This document shows positions 15,787-24,375 of a DNA stretch of 34,924 nt, one piece after another. Origin of the DNA: Muribaculaceae bacterium. GTDB lineage: Bacteria > Bacteroidota > Bacteroidia > Bacteroidales > Muribaculaceae. The stretch is from positions 1-34,924 of the forward strand of contig JAFZSO010000046.1 in the NCBI GenBank assembly GCA_017619355.1. Reading direction: 5' to 3'. The notes under the pieces are model-generated. The model was not told where the DNA came from and searched no databases. It was given only the letters and a program-made list of their open reading frames with translations. The stretch's first letter is position 1. Every line of letters begins with the position of its first letter. A program made the translations under genes and the position numbers.

Positions 15787-16863
15787 ATGAACAACCGATA
15801 TTGCGTGATCATGTGCGGTGGTGTTGGAAGCCGCTTCTGGCCCTACAGCCGCAGCAATAAACCCAAACAATTCATCGACTTTCTGGGCATCGGCAAGAGT
15901 CTGCTGCAACTCACGGTGGAGCGCCTCGAAGGCATTGTGCCCATCGAGAATATCATTATGCTCACCAATGCACAGTATGCCGGTCTCATTGAGGAGCAAC
16001 TGCCTCAGATAGGCAAGGAGCAGATACTGCTTGAGCCTGCACGACGCAACACCGCACCGTGCAATGCGTGGGCAGCCTATCACATCAAGGCGCTGAATCC
16101 TGATGCCGTGATCATGGTGGCTCCGAGCGACCATCTGATACTGAACCGCGAAGCCTTCAGGGAAAGTGTGCTTCGGGCCTATGAGTTTGTAGAGTCGCGC
16201 GATGCGCTGCTCACCTTTGGCGTGAAGCCCAATCGACCTGAGACGGGCTACGGCTACATTCAGCTTGGCGACCGCATCGATGCCAATTTCTCGCGCGTGA
16301 AGACTTTCACCGAAAAGCCCGACCTGAACCTTGCCAAGGTGTTCCTTGAGAGTGGCGAATTCTATTGGAACTCAGGCATGTTCTTCTGGCACGTCGATTC
16401 CATCTTGCGGGCCGTGCGCGAGCTGGCTCCCGACATGGCAGCGCGCTTCGAGGCCGGAGCGTCGCTGTTCGGCACCCCTGGCGAGCAAGGCTTCATCAAT
16501 GAGATGTATGCTTCGTGTGCCAACATATCCATCGACTATGCCATTATGGAGAAGGCCATTAATGTGTGTGTGGAGCGCGTCGACTTTGGGTGGACCGACC
16601 TGGGTACCTGGGGGGCTCTCTACGATGTGTCGGACAAGAACGACCAGGGCAATGTGACACAGCACAGCCGCGCCCTGCTGGTAAACAGCCACGACAATGT
16701 GATAGTGGTGCCGCCCGACAAGCTCATAGTGGCTTCGGGACTCGACAACTACATTATAGCCGACGCTGGCGATGCACTGCTCATTGTGCCCAAGGACGAG
16801 GAGCAGAAGATTCGCCAGTATGTGAACGAGGTGAAGCTCAAATATGGCGAAAAATACCTGTGA
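15787..16863 (+). CDS. manC: Mannose-1-phosphate guanylyltransferase
   Basis: The enzyme makes GDP-mannose from mannose-1-phosphate and GTP, feeding synthesis of surface polysaccharides and GDP-fucose. The 358-residue product has the nucleotidyltransferase signature CGGVGSRFWPYSRSNKPKQF at residues 10-29. Downstream are PARRNTAPCNAWA, VAPSDHLI, TGYGYIQ, FTEKPD, NSGMFFW and IDYAIMEK, and the VDFGWTDLGTWGALY end of the catalytic domain. It lacks the C-terminal phosphomannose isomerase domain of the bifunctional enzymes, which are about 480 residues long, so it is a monofunctional form. It probably shares a transcript with the zinc-ribbon gene. Confidence 0.92.
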   Translation: MNNRYCVIMCGGVGSRFWPYSRSNKPKQFIDFLGIGKSLLQLTVERLEGIVPIENIIMLTNAQYAGLIEEQLPQIGKEQILLEPARRNTAPCNAWAAYHIKALNPDAVIMVAPSDHLILNREAFRESVLRAYEFVESRDALLTFGVKPNRPETGYGYIQLGDRIDANFSRVKTFTEKPDLNLAKVFLESGEFYWNSGMFFWHVDSILRAVRELAPDMAARFEAGASLFGTPGEQGFINEMYASCANISIDYAIMEKAINVCVERVDFGWTDLGTWGALYDVSDKNDQGNVTQHSRALLVNSHDNVIVVPPDKLIVASGLDNYIIADAGDALLIVPKDEEQKIRQYVNEVKLKYGEKYL

Positions 16864-16961
16864 AAACAGGGCTTTGGGCCGCCCTGAAACCCACAAATCG
16901 CAACAAGTGGGGGTAAAACCCCGCCCGAGTGCATTTTTTTGGTTTTTTTAAGGCTCATAAA

Positions 16962-16993
16962 CTTGTGATTTTGCCACTATTTTTGTATTTTTG
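16962..16993 (+). promoter_or_regulatory. gyrB promoter region (tandem -7 boxes)
   Basis: TATTTTTG occurs back to back at 16978-16985 and 16986-16993. The second has CTTG at 16962-16965 with a 20-base spacer. The region between manC and these boxes (16864-16961) holds a weak CAGGGC/GCCCTG hairpin (16867-16886) and a GGGG/CCCC hairpin near 16910, possibly a weak manC terminator. Confidence 0.6.
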
Positions 16994-17075
16994 TATGTTT
17001 TATTGAAACACGAAAAAAGGCGTGAAAATGCAGCGAAAAAGTATCGTTTCCGCCTTGGTAAAACAAGATATTTAA

Positions 17076-19040
<1,965 letters not shown>

Positions 19041-19062
19041 TAAAACAATTCACATATATGTT

Positions 19063-19102
19063 CAATCGCCGCATGTGCTTGTGCCCGTGCGGCGATTGTT
19101 GT
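19063..19102 (+). terminator. gyrB terminator
   Basis: A 13-bp stem (19063-19075 with 19086-19098, one wobble) has a 10-base loop and a TTGTTA tail. Confidence 0.7.
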
Positions 19103-19138
19103 TATGAGGCTAAAATGTGTGTGTGGGGGGGTATATAG

Positions 19139-19169
19139 AACGAAAAGCGCTAAGCAAAGCTTAACGCTT
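19139..19169 (-). terminator. Terminator after the distal tRNA-Glu
   Basis: On the minus strand AAGCGTTAAG pairs with CTTAGCGCTT (10 bp, one wobble) around CTTTG, followed by TTTCGTTC. It lies nine bases after the tRNA 3' end. Confidence 0.75.
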
Positions 19170-19177
19170 GAATCATG

Positions 19178-19249
19178 TAGCCCATAGCAGAGTCGAACTG
19201 CTCTTTTAAGAATGAAAATCTTACGTACTAACCGATATACGAATGGGCC
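19178..19249 (-). tRNA. tRNA-Glu (anticodon TTC), copy 1
   Basis: The cloverleaf on the minus strand has acceptor GGCCCAT/ATGGGCT (first pair G-T), D stem GTAT/GTAC, anticodon stem TAAGA/TCTTA with loop TTTTCAT (anticodon TTC), and T stem AGCAG/CTGCT with TTCGACT. Discriminator A, no encoded CCA. All 72 bases are identical to the copy at 19624-19695. It lies downstream of rpsT and starts just after a terminator-like hairpin. Confidence 0.93.
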
Positions 19250-19252
19250 CTT

Positions 19253-19296
19253 AAAAAAGTGTATCTCACCGTCACCATTTGACAGTAGAGCTACAC
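19253..19296 (-). terminator. Terminator-like hairpin between rpsT and tRNA-Glu copy 1
   Basis: On the minus strand GTGTA/TACAC, CTC/GAG and CTGTC/GACGG stack with small internal loops (19259-19296). They are followed by six Ts (19253-19258), three bases before the tRNA 5' end. It could end rpsT transcripts, or be read through to the tRNA. A near-consensus -7 box, TATATTTC (19303-19310), lies just upstream of it. Confidence 0.55.
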
Positions 19297-19325
19297 ATCA
19301 TTGAAATATAGAGTCGCCTTCGTTT

Positions 19326-19586
19326 TTAAGCAGCGTTAACCTTGTTAGCGTGCTTAGCCAGTTTCGACTTCAAGTTAGCGGCTTTATTCTTGCTGATGAT
19401 ACCCTTGCCGGCAAGCTTGTCGAGCATAGCGGTAACTTTCTTCAGATCTTCGTTAACGGCGGCTTTGTCCTCGTTGTTACGAAGTTTGCGCACTGCATTG
19501 CGCATAGTCTTTGAATAATAGCGGTTGCGAAGCCTTCTGGCCTCAGACTGGCGGATTCTCTTAATAGCTGATTTATGGTTTGCCAT
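19326..19586 (-). CDS. rpsT: 30S ribosomal protein S20
   Basis: S20 binds 16S rRNA early in small-subunit assembly. The 86-residue product is strongly basic and helical, with the family start [18 protein letters not shown], the central [11 protein letters not shown] and the [18 protein letters not shown] end. Length is typical. It begins 37 bases after a tRNA-Glu gene on the same strand and is followed by a hairpin and a second, identical tRNA-Glu, so the promoter upstream of the first tRNA probably drives all or part of the unit. Confidence 0.96.
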   Translation of the reverse strand: MANHKSAIKRIRQSEARRLRNRYYSKTMRNAVRKLRNNEDKAAVNEDLKKVTAMLDKLAGKGIISKNKAANLKSKLAKHANKVNAA

Positions 19587-19623
19587 AATTTACTTTAATT
19601 ATTTTTATATCGTTAATTATCAG

Positions 19624-19695
19624 TAGCCCATAGCAGAGTCGAACTGCTCTTTTAAGAATGAAAATCTTACGTACTAACCGATATACGAATGGGCC
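19624..19695 (-). tRNA. tRNA-Glu (anticodon TTC), copy 2
   Basis: Identical over 72 bases to the copy at 19178-19249, with the same cloverleaf and anticodon TTC. It lies upstream of rpsT and 31 bases downstream of a strong promoter. Confidence 0.93.
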
Positions 19696-19725
19696 GTTTT
19701 GCGCACTTCTTCGCAAAAGCGAGTG

Positions 19726-19756
19726 CAAATATAGGAACGATTTTTTAATTGACAAA
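19726..19756 (-). promoter_or_regulatory. Promoter of tRNA-Glu/rpsT unit
   Basis: On the minus strand TTTG (19753-19756), a 19-base spacer and TATATTTG (19726-19733). Confidence 0.75.
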
Positions 19757-19844
19757 ATTTCAATGCCCAAAATCACTATTTTCGGCGTTTTTTTTCGCTG
19801 AATCACTGCGTTTAACTCAATTCGGGCATTAGGATTTATGTCAG

Positions 19845-19942
19845 AACAATGTTTTTGTTGAGCAGTTTGTAACAATGGTGGCGAAGCTATAGTAACTATT
19901 GCAAGGCACCAGTGGCAACAAGATGCCAACAAAAATGTTGTT
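19845..19942 (+). repeat. Long inverted repeat in the recO upstream gap
   Basis: AACAATGTTTTTGTTG (19845-19860) can pair without a break with CAACAAAAATGTTGTT (19927-19942) if RNA G-U pairs are allowed, and a further GTC/GAC pair lies just outside. The two non-Watson-Crick positions are G-U only when the plus strand is transcribed. The gap 19757-20028 holds no gene I can support; this structure is its only clear feature. Confidence 0.5.
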
Positions 19943-20028
19943 ACGACATAAAGAGCTAAATAAATAACCTTATGCGGCCTAATGACCGATTTGAGTTTAA
20001 TCCGTTTTTGCTGTGTTTTTTGAGGTTG

Positions 20029-20063
20029 TTTGTGTGCGTTTTGGGCAATTATCAGTAACTTTG
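20029..20063 (+). promoter_or_regulatory. Promoter of recO
   Basis: TTTG (20029-20032), 23 bases, TAACTTTG (20056-20063). The -7 box is a perfect match and lies 41 bases before the ATG at 20105. Confidence 0.6.
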
Positions 20064-20104
20064 TGTGATGATAATGGTTGACAACCGTAAAGGACTCAAG
20101 CAAC

Positions 20105-20830
20105 ATGCATGAAACGCTCAGGGGCGTGGTGCTGAATGTGATCAAGTACAACGACCGGAACAACATAGTTCACATCTATACCGACCGTCACGGGGTGCTC
20201 TCGTTCCTGGTGGCGCAGGGCAAGACGGCGAGTGCCCGCATGCGCAATGCCATGATGATGCCGTTGTCGTTGCTGGAGTTTGAGTCGAACATCATTCCAA
20301 GCAAGGACCTGTATATGATGCACGATGTGCGTCGGGCGCACCAGCTGAGCGACATCTATGCCGACCCCGTGAAGAACGCCGTGGCCATGTTTGTGAGCGA
20401 GCTGCTGAGCCACACCATTCACGAGCGGGAACAGAACGAACCCCTGTTCCGCTTCATCGAGACGGCTGTGCTCCTGCTTGAGAACATGCGGCATGGGGCT
20501 GCCAACTTTCACATTTGTTTCTTGTTCCACCTGGGAGCTTTTCTGGGCATAGAGCCCGACATCGAAAGCTATGGCGAAAACTACTGGTTCGACATGCAGG
20601 GCGGCACCTTTGTGTCAGGCCCCTCGGCAGGCGGCAAACTCTTGCCCCCCGACGATGCCCGCGTCATCAAGTTGCTTTCGCGCATGACTTTCAGTAATCT
20701 GCACCTGTTCCGCTTCAACCGCGAAGAGCGCAACCGCATGCTCGACACCATCATCACCTACTACCGCCTGCACAACTCCACCATCGGCACCCTCCGCTCC
20801 CCCGACATCCTCAAGCAACTCTTCGTGTAA
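20105..20830 (+). CDS. recO: DNA repair protein RecO
   Basis: RecO mediates loading of RecA onto SSB-coated single-stranded DNA in the RecFOR pathway. The 241-residue product has the N-terminal OB-fold typical of RecO (TLRGVVLNVIKYNDRNNIVHIYTDRHGVLSFLVAQGK) and the helical C-terminal region with the Bacteroidetes-type FLFHLGAFLGIEPD segment. No CxxC zinc site is present, as in many family members from this phylum. The start at 20105 follows an AAAGG site; the frame continues 9 codons upstream only through a TTG. Confidence 0.9.
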   Translation: MHETLRGVVLNVIKYNDRNNIVHIYTDRHGVLSFLVAQGKTASARMRNAMMMPLSLLEFESNIIPSKDLYMMHDVRRAHQLSDIYADPVKNAVAMFVSELLSHTIHEREQNEPLFRFIETAVLLLENMRHGAANFHICFLFHLGAFLGIEPDIESYGENYWFDMQGGTFVSGPSAGGKLLPPDDARVIKLLSRMTFSNLHLFRFNREERNRMLDTIITYYRLHNSTIGTLRSPDILKQLFV

Positions 20831-20863
20831 TTGTGGCCATAAAGTGGTCAAATTTTTAAAATA

Positions 20864-20906
20864 ATGCTCGCAAATTTGCGAACATGAGATTTTGTTATTA
20901 TCTTTG
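20864..20906 (+). promoter_or_regulatory. higBA promoter with overlapping palindromic operator
   Basis: The perfect 14-bp palindrome TCGCAAATTTGCGA (20868-20881) extends outward, after one mismatch, by ATG/CAT to 20864-20885. Its central TTTG (20875-20878) is also the -33 element, exactly 20 bases before the -7 box TATCTTTG (20899-20906). A repressor bound here would block the promoter. Autorepression by the HigA antitoxin is the family norm, so HigA is the likely ligand. Confidence 0.75.
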
Positions 20907-20912
20907 CAGCAT

Positions 20913-21230
20913 ATGATAGTTATATTTCAACAACTATATCTGCAAGAAATCTATGTTAATGGTCAAGCGAGTGACAAAAAACATAGATTCCAGCCCTCAG
21001 TCATAAAAAAGTATGTGAGGGTGGTAAACTTGATGAAGCATCAGGAAAATGTTTTAGGCCTTATGAAATATGGATCCTTGCATTATGAAAAATTGCATGG
21101 CGACAAAGAAGGCTTATCGTCGGTTCGAGTCAATGACCAGTATCGCATTGAGTTTACCGAAGCTGTTGAAGCAGGGAAGCAGATAGCAACGATTTGCAAC
21201 ATCACAGAATTGTCAAACCATTATAAATGA
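20913..21230 (+). CDS. higB: HigB/RelE-type toxin of a type II toxin-antitoxin system
   Basis: The 105-residue product is of the RelE/ParE superfamily, HigB subgroup: ribosome-dependent mRNA endonucleases neutralised by a partner antitoxin. The C-terminal half shows the characteristic core LHYEKLHGDKEGLSSVRVNDQYRIEF followed by a beta strand with ICNITELSNHY, including Arg and the terminal His/Tyr region important in the family. It precedes its antitoxin gene by 11 bases, the reversed order typical of higBA. The start is the ATG at 20913, seven bases after the -7 box, so the mRNA is nearly leaderless or starts close to the ATG. Base composition is AT-richer than neighbours, consistent with transfer. 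Confidence 0.85.
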   Translation: MIVIFQQLYLQEIYVNGQASDKKHRFQPSVIKKYVRVVNLMKHQENVLGLMKYGSLHYEKLHGDKEGLSSVRVNDQYRIEFTEAVEAGKQIATICNITELSNHYK

Positions 21231-21241
21231 GATAGCATACT

Positions 21242-21586
21242 ATGATTACGCTTGAAGGACAAAATCCGAACATGATAGCCAATAACCTGAAACCCTTTGA
21301 ACCTACTCACCCAGGTGAAGTGTTGAAGGACGAGTTGGAGTTTAGAGGGATTTCGCAACGAGGTTTAGCAAGAGAACTGGGTATCTCTTACACCGTGCTT
21401 AATGAGGTGTTAAACGCCAAACGCGCTTTAAACACAAAACTCGCAATGATGCTTGAAGCCGCACTCGGAGTGGATGCCGCACCGCTACTTGCCATGCAGT
21501 GTGATTATGATATGCTCATGGCTGAACGCAACGAGTCCTTTATGGCAAAGCTGAAGAGCATACGGCGTGTGGCTGCAGTATTCTGA
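21242..21586 (+). CDS. higA: HigA-family antitoxin (XRE helix-turn-helix)
   Basis: The 114-residue product has a central Xre/Cro-type helix-turn-helix (THPGEVLKDELEFRGISQRGLARELGISYTVLNEVL) with the HigA/VapI hallmark HPGE. A helical tail follows (NTKLAMMLEAALGV). In this family the antitoxin binds the toxin and represses the shared promoter. It lies 11 bases after the toxin gene in the same transcript and is closed by a terminator at 21633-21666. The start at 21242 gives a short N-terminal extension; an alternative is the ATG at 21272. Confidence 0.87.
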   Translation: MITLEGQNPNMIANNLKPFEPTHPGEVLKDELEFRGISQRGLARELGISYTVLNEVLNAKRALNTKLAMMLEAALGVDAAPLLAMQCDYDMLMAERNESFMAKLKSIRRVAAVF

Positions 21587-21632
21587 ACAAAGCCACATTG
21601 CTGGAATAAAGAAGAACGGAACGGCACATAAA

Positions 21633-21666
21633 AAAAGCGGGCAACCACAAAGGGCTGCTCGCTTTT
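21633..21666. terminator. Terminator shared by higBA and tRNA-Asp
   Basis: AAAAGCGGGCA (21633-21643) pairs with TGCTCGCTTTT (21656-21666), with one wobble. It is A-rich on the left and T-rich on the right, so it can act on both strands. Confidence 0.7.
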
Positions 21667-21677
21667 CAATGTAACAG

Positions 21678-21751
21678 CGGTGCGTACAGGACTCGAACCA
21701 GCGACCTCCTGCGTGACAGGCAGGCATTCTAACCAACTGAACTAACGCACC
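21678..21751 (-). tRNA. tRNA-Asp (anticodon GTC)
   Basis: On the minus strand the acceptor GGTGCGT pairs with ACGCACC, with discriminator G. The D arm is normal. The anticodon stem CCTGC/GCAGG with loop CTGTCAC gives anticodon GTC. The T arm reads GCTGG-TTCGAGT-CCTGT and contains one T-T mismatch at the middle pair. No CCA encoded. It has a consensus promoter immediately upstream. Confidence 0.92.
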
Positions 21752-21780
21752 GTGGTTTTTCAATTTTTCAATTGCGAGTG

Positions 21781-21812
21781 CAAAGTTAAACCCATTTTTT
21801 CATTCTACCAAA
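21781..21812 (-). promoter_or_regulatory. Promoter of tRNA-Asp
   Basis: On the minus strand TTTG (21809-21812), 20 bases, TAACTTTG (21781-21788). Confidence 0.8.
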
Positions 21813-21911
21813 CTTTTTGCGAAAAATCTTCCATTTTTTTTCAAAACACAGGTTTTATGGGGGCTTTGTTGTGAGTGAGGTGATATTTGTTGTGGTGGAG
21901 TACAAATTGGG

Positions 21912-21943
21912 TTTGGTTACATGAAATTAATTCCGTATCTTTG
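21912..21943 (+). promoter_or_regulatory. Promoter of the acyl-CoA ligase gene
   Basis: TTTG (21912-21915), 20 bases, TATCTTTG (21936-21943). The leader to the ATG at 22005 is about 55 bases. Confidence 0.75.
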
Positions 21944-22004
21944 CTAATTATTAGCGGGAATTGGCTTGCACTATTTCTGTAATCTGTAAACAACATTTTT
22001 TCTT

Positions 22005-23660
22005 ATGAAAGAAAATCTCATCAAAATCTACGAACAGAGTTTTCGTGACAACTGGGAACTGGAGGCGTTAAGCGACTATAACAGTAAATTCACGCTCACC
22101 TATGGGGCTTTTGCCACCGAAATTGAGCGAATACACCTATTATATAAATATGCTGGCATCAAGCAGGGCGACCATGTGGCGCTCATTGGCAAGAACACGC
22201 CGGCATGGGTCACGGTGTTTATGGCCACCATCACCTATGGTGCCGTGATTGTGCCCATTCTGCAGGAATTCAACCCTAATGATGTGCAGCACATCGTGAA
22301 CCACTCTGAGGCCAAATTGCTCTTTACGAGCAAAGCCATTTGGGATTCGATCGACTTCGACCGGCTGCTCGCCATTCGTGGTGTCATCTCGCTCGACGAC
22401 AAGTCGGTGCTGGCTCAGAAGGAGGACGAAGACTTTGAGGCTTGCATCGAACAAGCCAAGGCCGAGTTCGAGAGCGCGCATCCGCAGGGCTTCACGCCTG
22501 CCGATGTGCACTATCCCGAGATTTCTAACGAAGAGGTGATGGTGATCAACTACACGTCGGGCACCACAGGTTTCAGCAAGGGTGTGATGATTACCGGCAA
22601 CAACTTGTGCGGCAACGTGGTGTATGGCATCAACTCCCAGTTGCACCGCCGCGGCACTCGCAATGTGTCGTTCCTGCCGCTGGCTCATGCCTATGGGTGT
22701 GCCTTCGATATGCTCACACCGCTGGCTGTGGGTTCACACATTATATTATTAGGGCGCATTCCGTCGCCTAAGATTCTGGTCAAGGCTATGAACGAAATCA
22801 AGCCCGACCTCGTCATCTGCGTGCCACTTGTGCTCGAGAAGATTTACACCAAGATGATTGTGCCCATGATTAGCAGGGGCATGTTGCGTTGGGCGCTGGC
22901 GGTGCCACTGCTCGACAAGCGTATCTACGACCAGATTCGCAAGAAACTTATCGAGGCCTTCGGTGGTCGGTTCGAGGAAATCATCGTGGGTGGTGCTCCC
23001 TTCAATGCCGAGGTGGAGGAATTCCTCTATAAGATCAAGTTCCCCTTCACCGTGGGTTATGGTATGACCGAGTGCGCACCTCTGGTGAGCCACACTCCGT
23101 GGCGCGAGTTTGTGCTGCACAGTGCTGGCCGCATTTTGCCAGGACTCATGGAATGCAAGATTCTGAGCGACGACCCCGAGAACATTCCCGGCGAGATTTG
23201 CATCAAGGGCGAGAATGTGATGAAGGGTTACTTCCACAACACCGAGGCCACCGACAAGGTGCTGCACGACGACGGCTGGCTGCACACGGGCGACATGGGT
23301 ACGCTCACCGCCGATGGCACCATCTTCATTCGCGGTCGTCTCAAGACCATGCTGCTTAGTGCCAACGGGCAGAACATCTACCCTGAAGAGATTGAGGCCA
23401 AACTCAACAACATGCTCTATGTGAACGAGAGCTTGGTGGTGGACCGTGGCGGCAAGCTCGTGGGACTCGTATATCCCGACTTTGAGGCTATGGATCAGCT
23501 GGGCGTGACTAACGACCAGCTGCCTGAAATCATGGAGAATGTGCGTGCCGAGCTCAACAAACTTGTGGCACCCTACGAGCGTCTCGCTAAAATCGAGATT
23601 ATGGCTTCAGAATTCGAGAAAACGCCCAAGCGCAGCATCAAGCGCTTCCTCTATCGCTAA
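22005..23660 (+). CDS. AMP-forming long-chain acyl-CoA ligase
   Basis: This ANL-superfamily adenylating enzyme activates a carboxylic acid, most likely a fatty acid, to acyl-AMP and then acyl-CoA. The 551-residue protein has the phosphate-binding loop YTSGTTGFSKG (183-193), FLPLAHAYG, the GYGMTECAP motif that positions the adenylate, HTGDMGTL, and the hinge GRLKTMLLSANGQNIYPEEIE. The catalytic Lys lies in the C-terminal KTPKRSIKR. Length and the FLPLAHAYG motif fit long-chain acyl-CoA synthetases. Chain-length preference cannot be read. It is monocistronic, with a consensus promoter and a strong terminator. Confidence 0.9.
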   Translation: MKENLIKIYEQSFRDNWELEALSDYNSKFTLTYGAFATEIERIHLLYKYAGIKQGDHVALIGKNTPAWVTVFMATITYGAVIVPILQEFNPNDVQHIVNHSEAKLLFTSKAIWDSIDFDRLLAIRGVISLDDKSVLAQKEDEDFEACIEQAKAEFESAHPQGFTPADVHYPEISNEEVMVINYTSGTTGFSKGVMITGNNLCGNVVYGINSQLHRRGTRNVSFLPLAHAYGCAFDMLTPLAVGSHIILLGRIPSPKILVKAMNEIKPDLVICVPLVLEKIYTKMIVPMISRGMLRWALAVPLLDKRIYDQIRKKLIEAFGGRFEEIIVGGAPFNAEVEEFLYKIKFPFTVGYGMTECAPLVSHTPWREFVLHSAGRILPGLMECKILSDDPENIPGEICIKGENVMKGYFHNTEATDKVLHDDGWLHTGDMGTLTADGTIFIRGRLKTMLLSANGQNIYPEEIEAKLNNMLYVNESLVVDRGGKLVGLVYPDFEAMDQLGVTNDQLPEIMENVRAELNKLVAPYERLAKIEIMASEFEKTPKRSIKRFLYR

Positions 23661-23710
23661 AAACGTACTTTTCACATTAATATATTATATATATAAAGCT
23701 GCATTACATC

Positions 23711-23739
23711 AAAGCCGCCTTGTTGAAGGTGGCTTTTTT
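23711..23739 (+). terminator. Terminator of the acyl-CoA ligase gene
   Basis: AAAGCCGCCTT (23711-23721) pairs with AAGGTGGCTTT (23726-23736, one wobble) around GTTG and runs into a T tract ending at 23739. The following 23740-23935 is AT-rich and shows no gene. Confidence 0.88.
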
Positions 23740-23935
23740 GCCGGTTTTTGGGCATTTTTGCGTGGTTTTTATAAAACCTGGTGGTTTGTTTGCAATCTTT
23801 AACAGTAGAGGTTTATTTTGGGTGGATTTACGTAAAATATTATAAATCAATAAATTGAATTGTGGTTTATGGTGAAAAATCAGAAAAAACCGCTTTTTTT
23901 ATCTCTTTTCAATGAAAATTTTTTTCGCAAAAACA

Positions 23936-23965
23936 TTTGCATATGAAAATTTTGATATAAATTTG
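23936..23965 (+). promoter_or_regulatory. Promoter of the repeat-rich lipoprotein gene
   Basis: TTTG (23936-23939), 18 bases, TAAATTTG (23958-23965), 63 bases before the ATG at 24029. Confidence 0.6.
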
Positions 23966-24028
23966 CACCGATTTTCAATCAACACGAAAAAAATTTATTG
24001 TTTTATTATTTTTTTAAAAATTACGAAA

Positions 24029-24271
24029 ATGAAAAAGTTAGTTTTATTATTTGCTGTTGTAGCTAGTGTAGCTATGTTCTCTTGCAAGAAAGACGCTCAG
24101 ACTTCTGCTTCTGCATCTGCATCTGCTTCTACTTCTGTTTCTGTTGCTCCCGAAGCTAGCACTTCTGCTTCTGTAGCTCCCGAAGCAAGCGCATCTGTGA
24201 AGCCCGAAGCTAGCGCTTCTGTAGCTCCCGAAGCTAGCGCTTCTGTAAAGCCCGAAGAAGAGAAGAAATAA
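24029..24271 (+). CDS. Small low-complexity lipoprotein with SVAPEAS repeats
   Basis: The protein has 80 residues. A clean lipoprotein signal MKKLVLLFAVVASVAMFSC (Cys19) is followed by KK and then an almost pure Ala/Ser/Val/Pro/Glu/Lys/Thr region. It opens with an alternating SA run and continues with an 8-residue unit ASV(A or K)PEAS repeated about four times, with A and K alternating at the fourth position. It ends in EEEKK. No fold is expected; it is probably an extended, lipid-anchored envelope peptide. The start at 24029 is set by the signal peptide; the frame upstream to 23912 contains the promoter. Its own terminator follows. Function unknown. Confidence 0.82.
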   Translation: MKKLVLLFAVVASVAMFSCKKDAQTSASASASASTSVSVAPEASTSASVAPEASASVKPEASASVAPEASASVKPEEEKK

Positions 24272-24307
24272 TCTATCTCGATTCGAGACAGCAAACTAAA
24301 AAGTTTG

Positions 24308-24343
24308 AAGCTGTTTTCCAGTGATTGGAAAACAGCTTTTTTT
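24308..24343 (+). terminator. Terminator of the repeat-rich lipoprotein gene
   Basis: A 13-bp perfect stem (24308-24320 with 24326-24338) has a GTGAT loop and is followed by TTTTT. Confidence 0.92.
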
Positions 24344-24375
24344 GTCGAAACAAATATAAAACACATAGTACTAGT

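Noticed and set aside
16867-16886. CAGGGC/GCCCTG hairpin as manC terminator
   Set aside because: The stem is only six pairs and has no T run after it; I do not list it as a terminator.
19573-20166. Minus-strand ORF of 197 codons upstream of rpsT
   Set aside because: It runs across the tRNA-Glu gene, the rpsT promoter and the recO start; composition is not coding-like. I treat the gap as non-coding with an inverted repeat.
24100-24260. Possible CRISPR-like or tandem DNA repeat at the PEAS region
   Set aside because: The repeats are in frame codons of a lipoprotein gene, imperfect and without spacers, so they are protein repeats.
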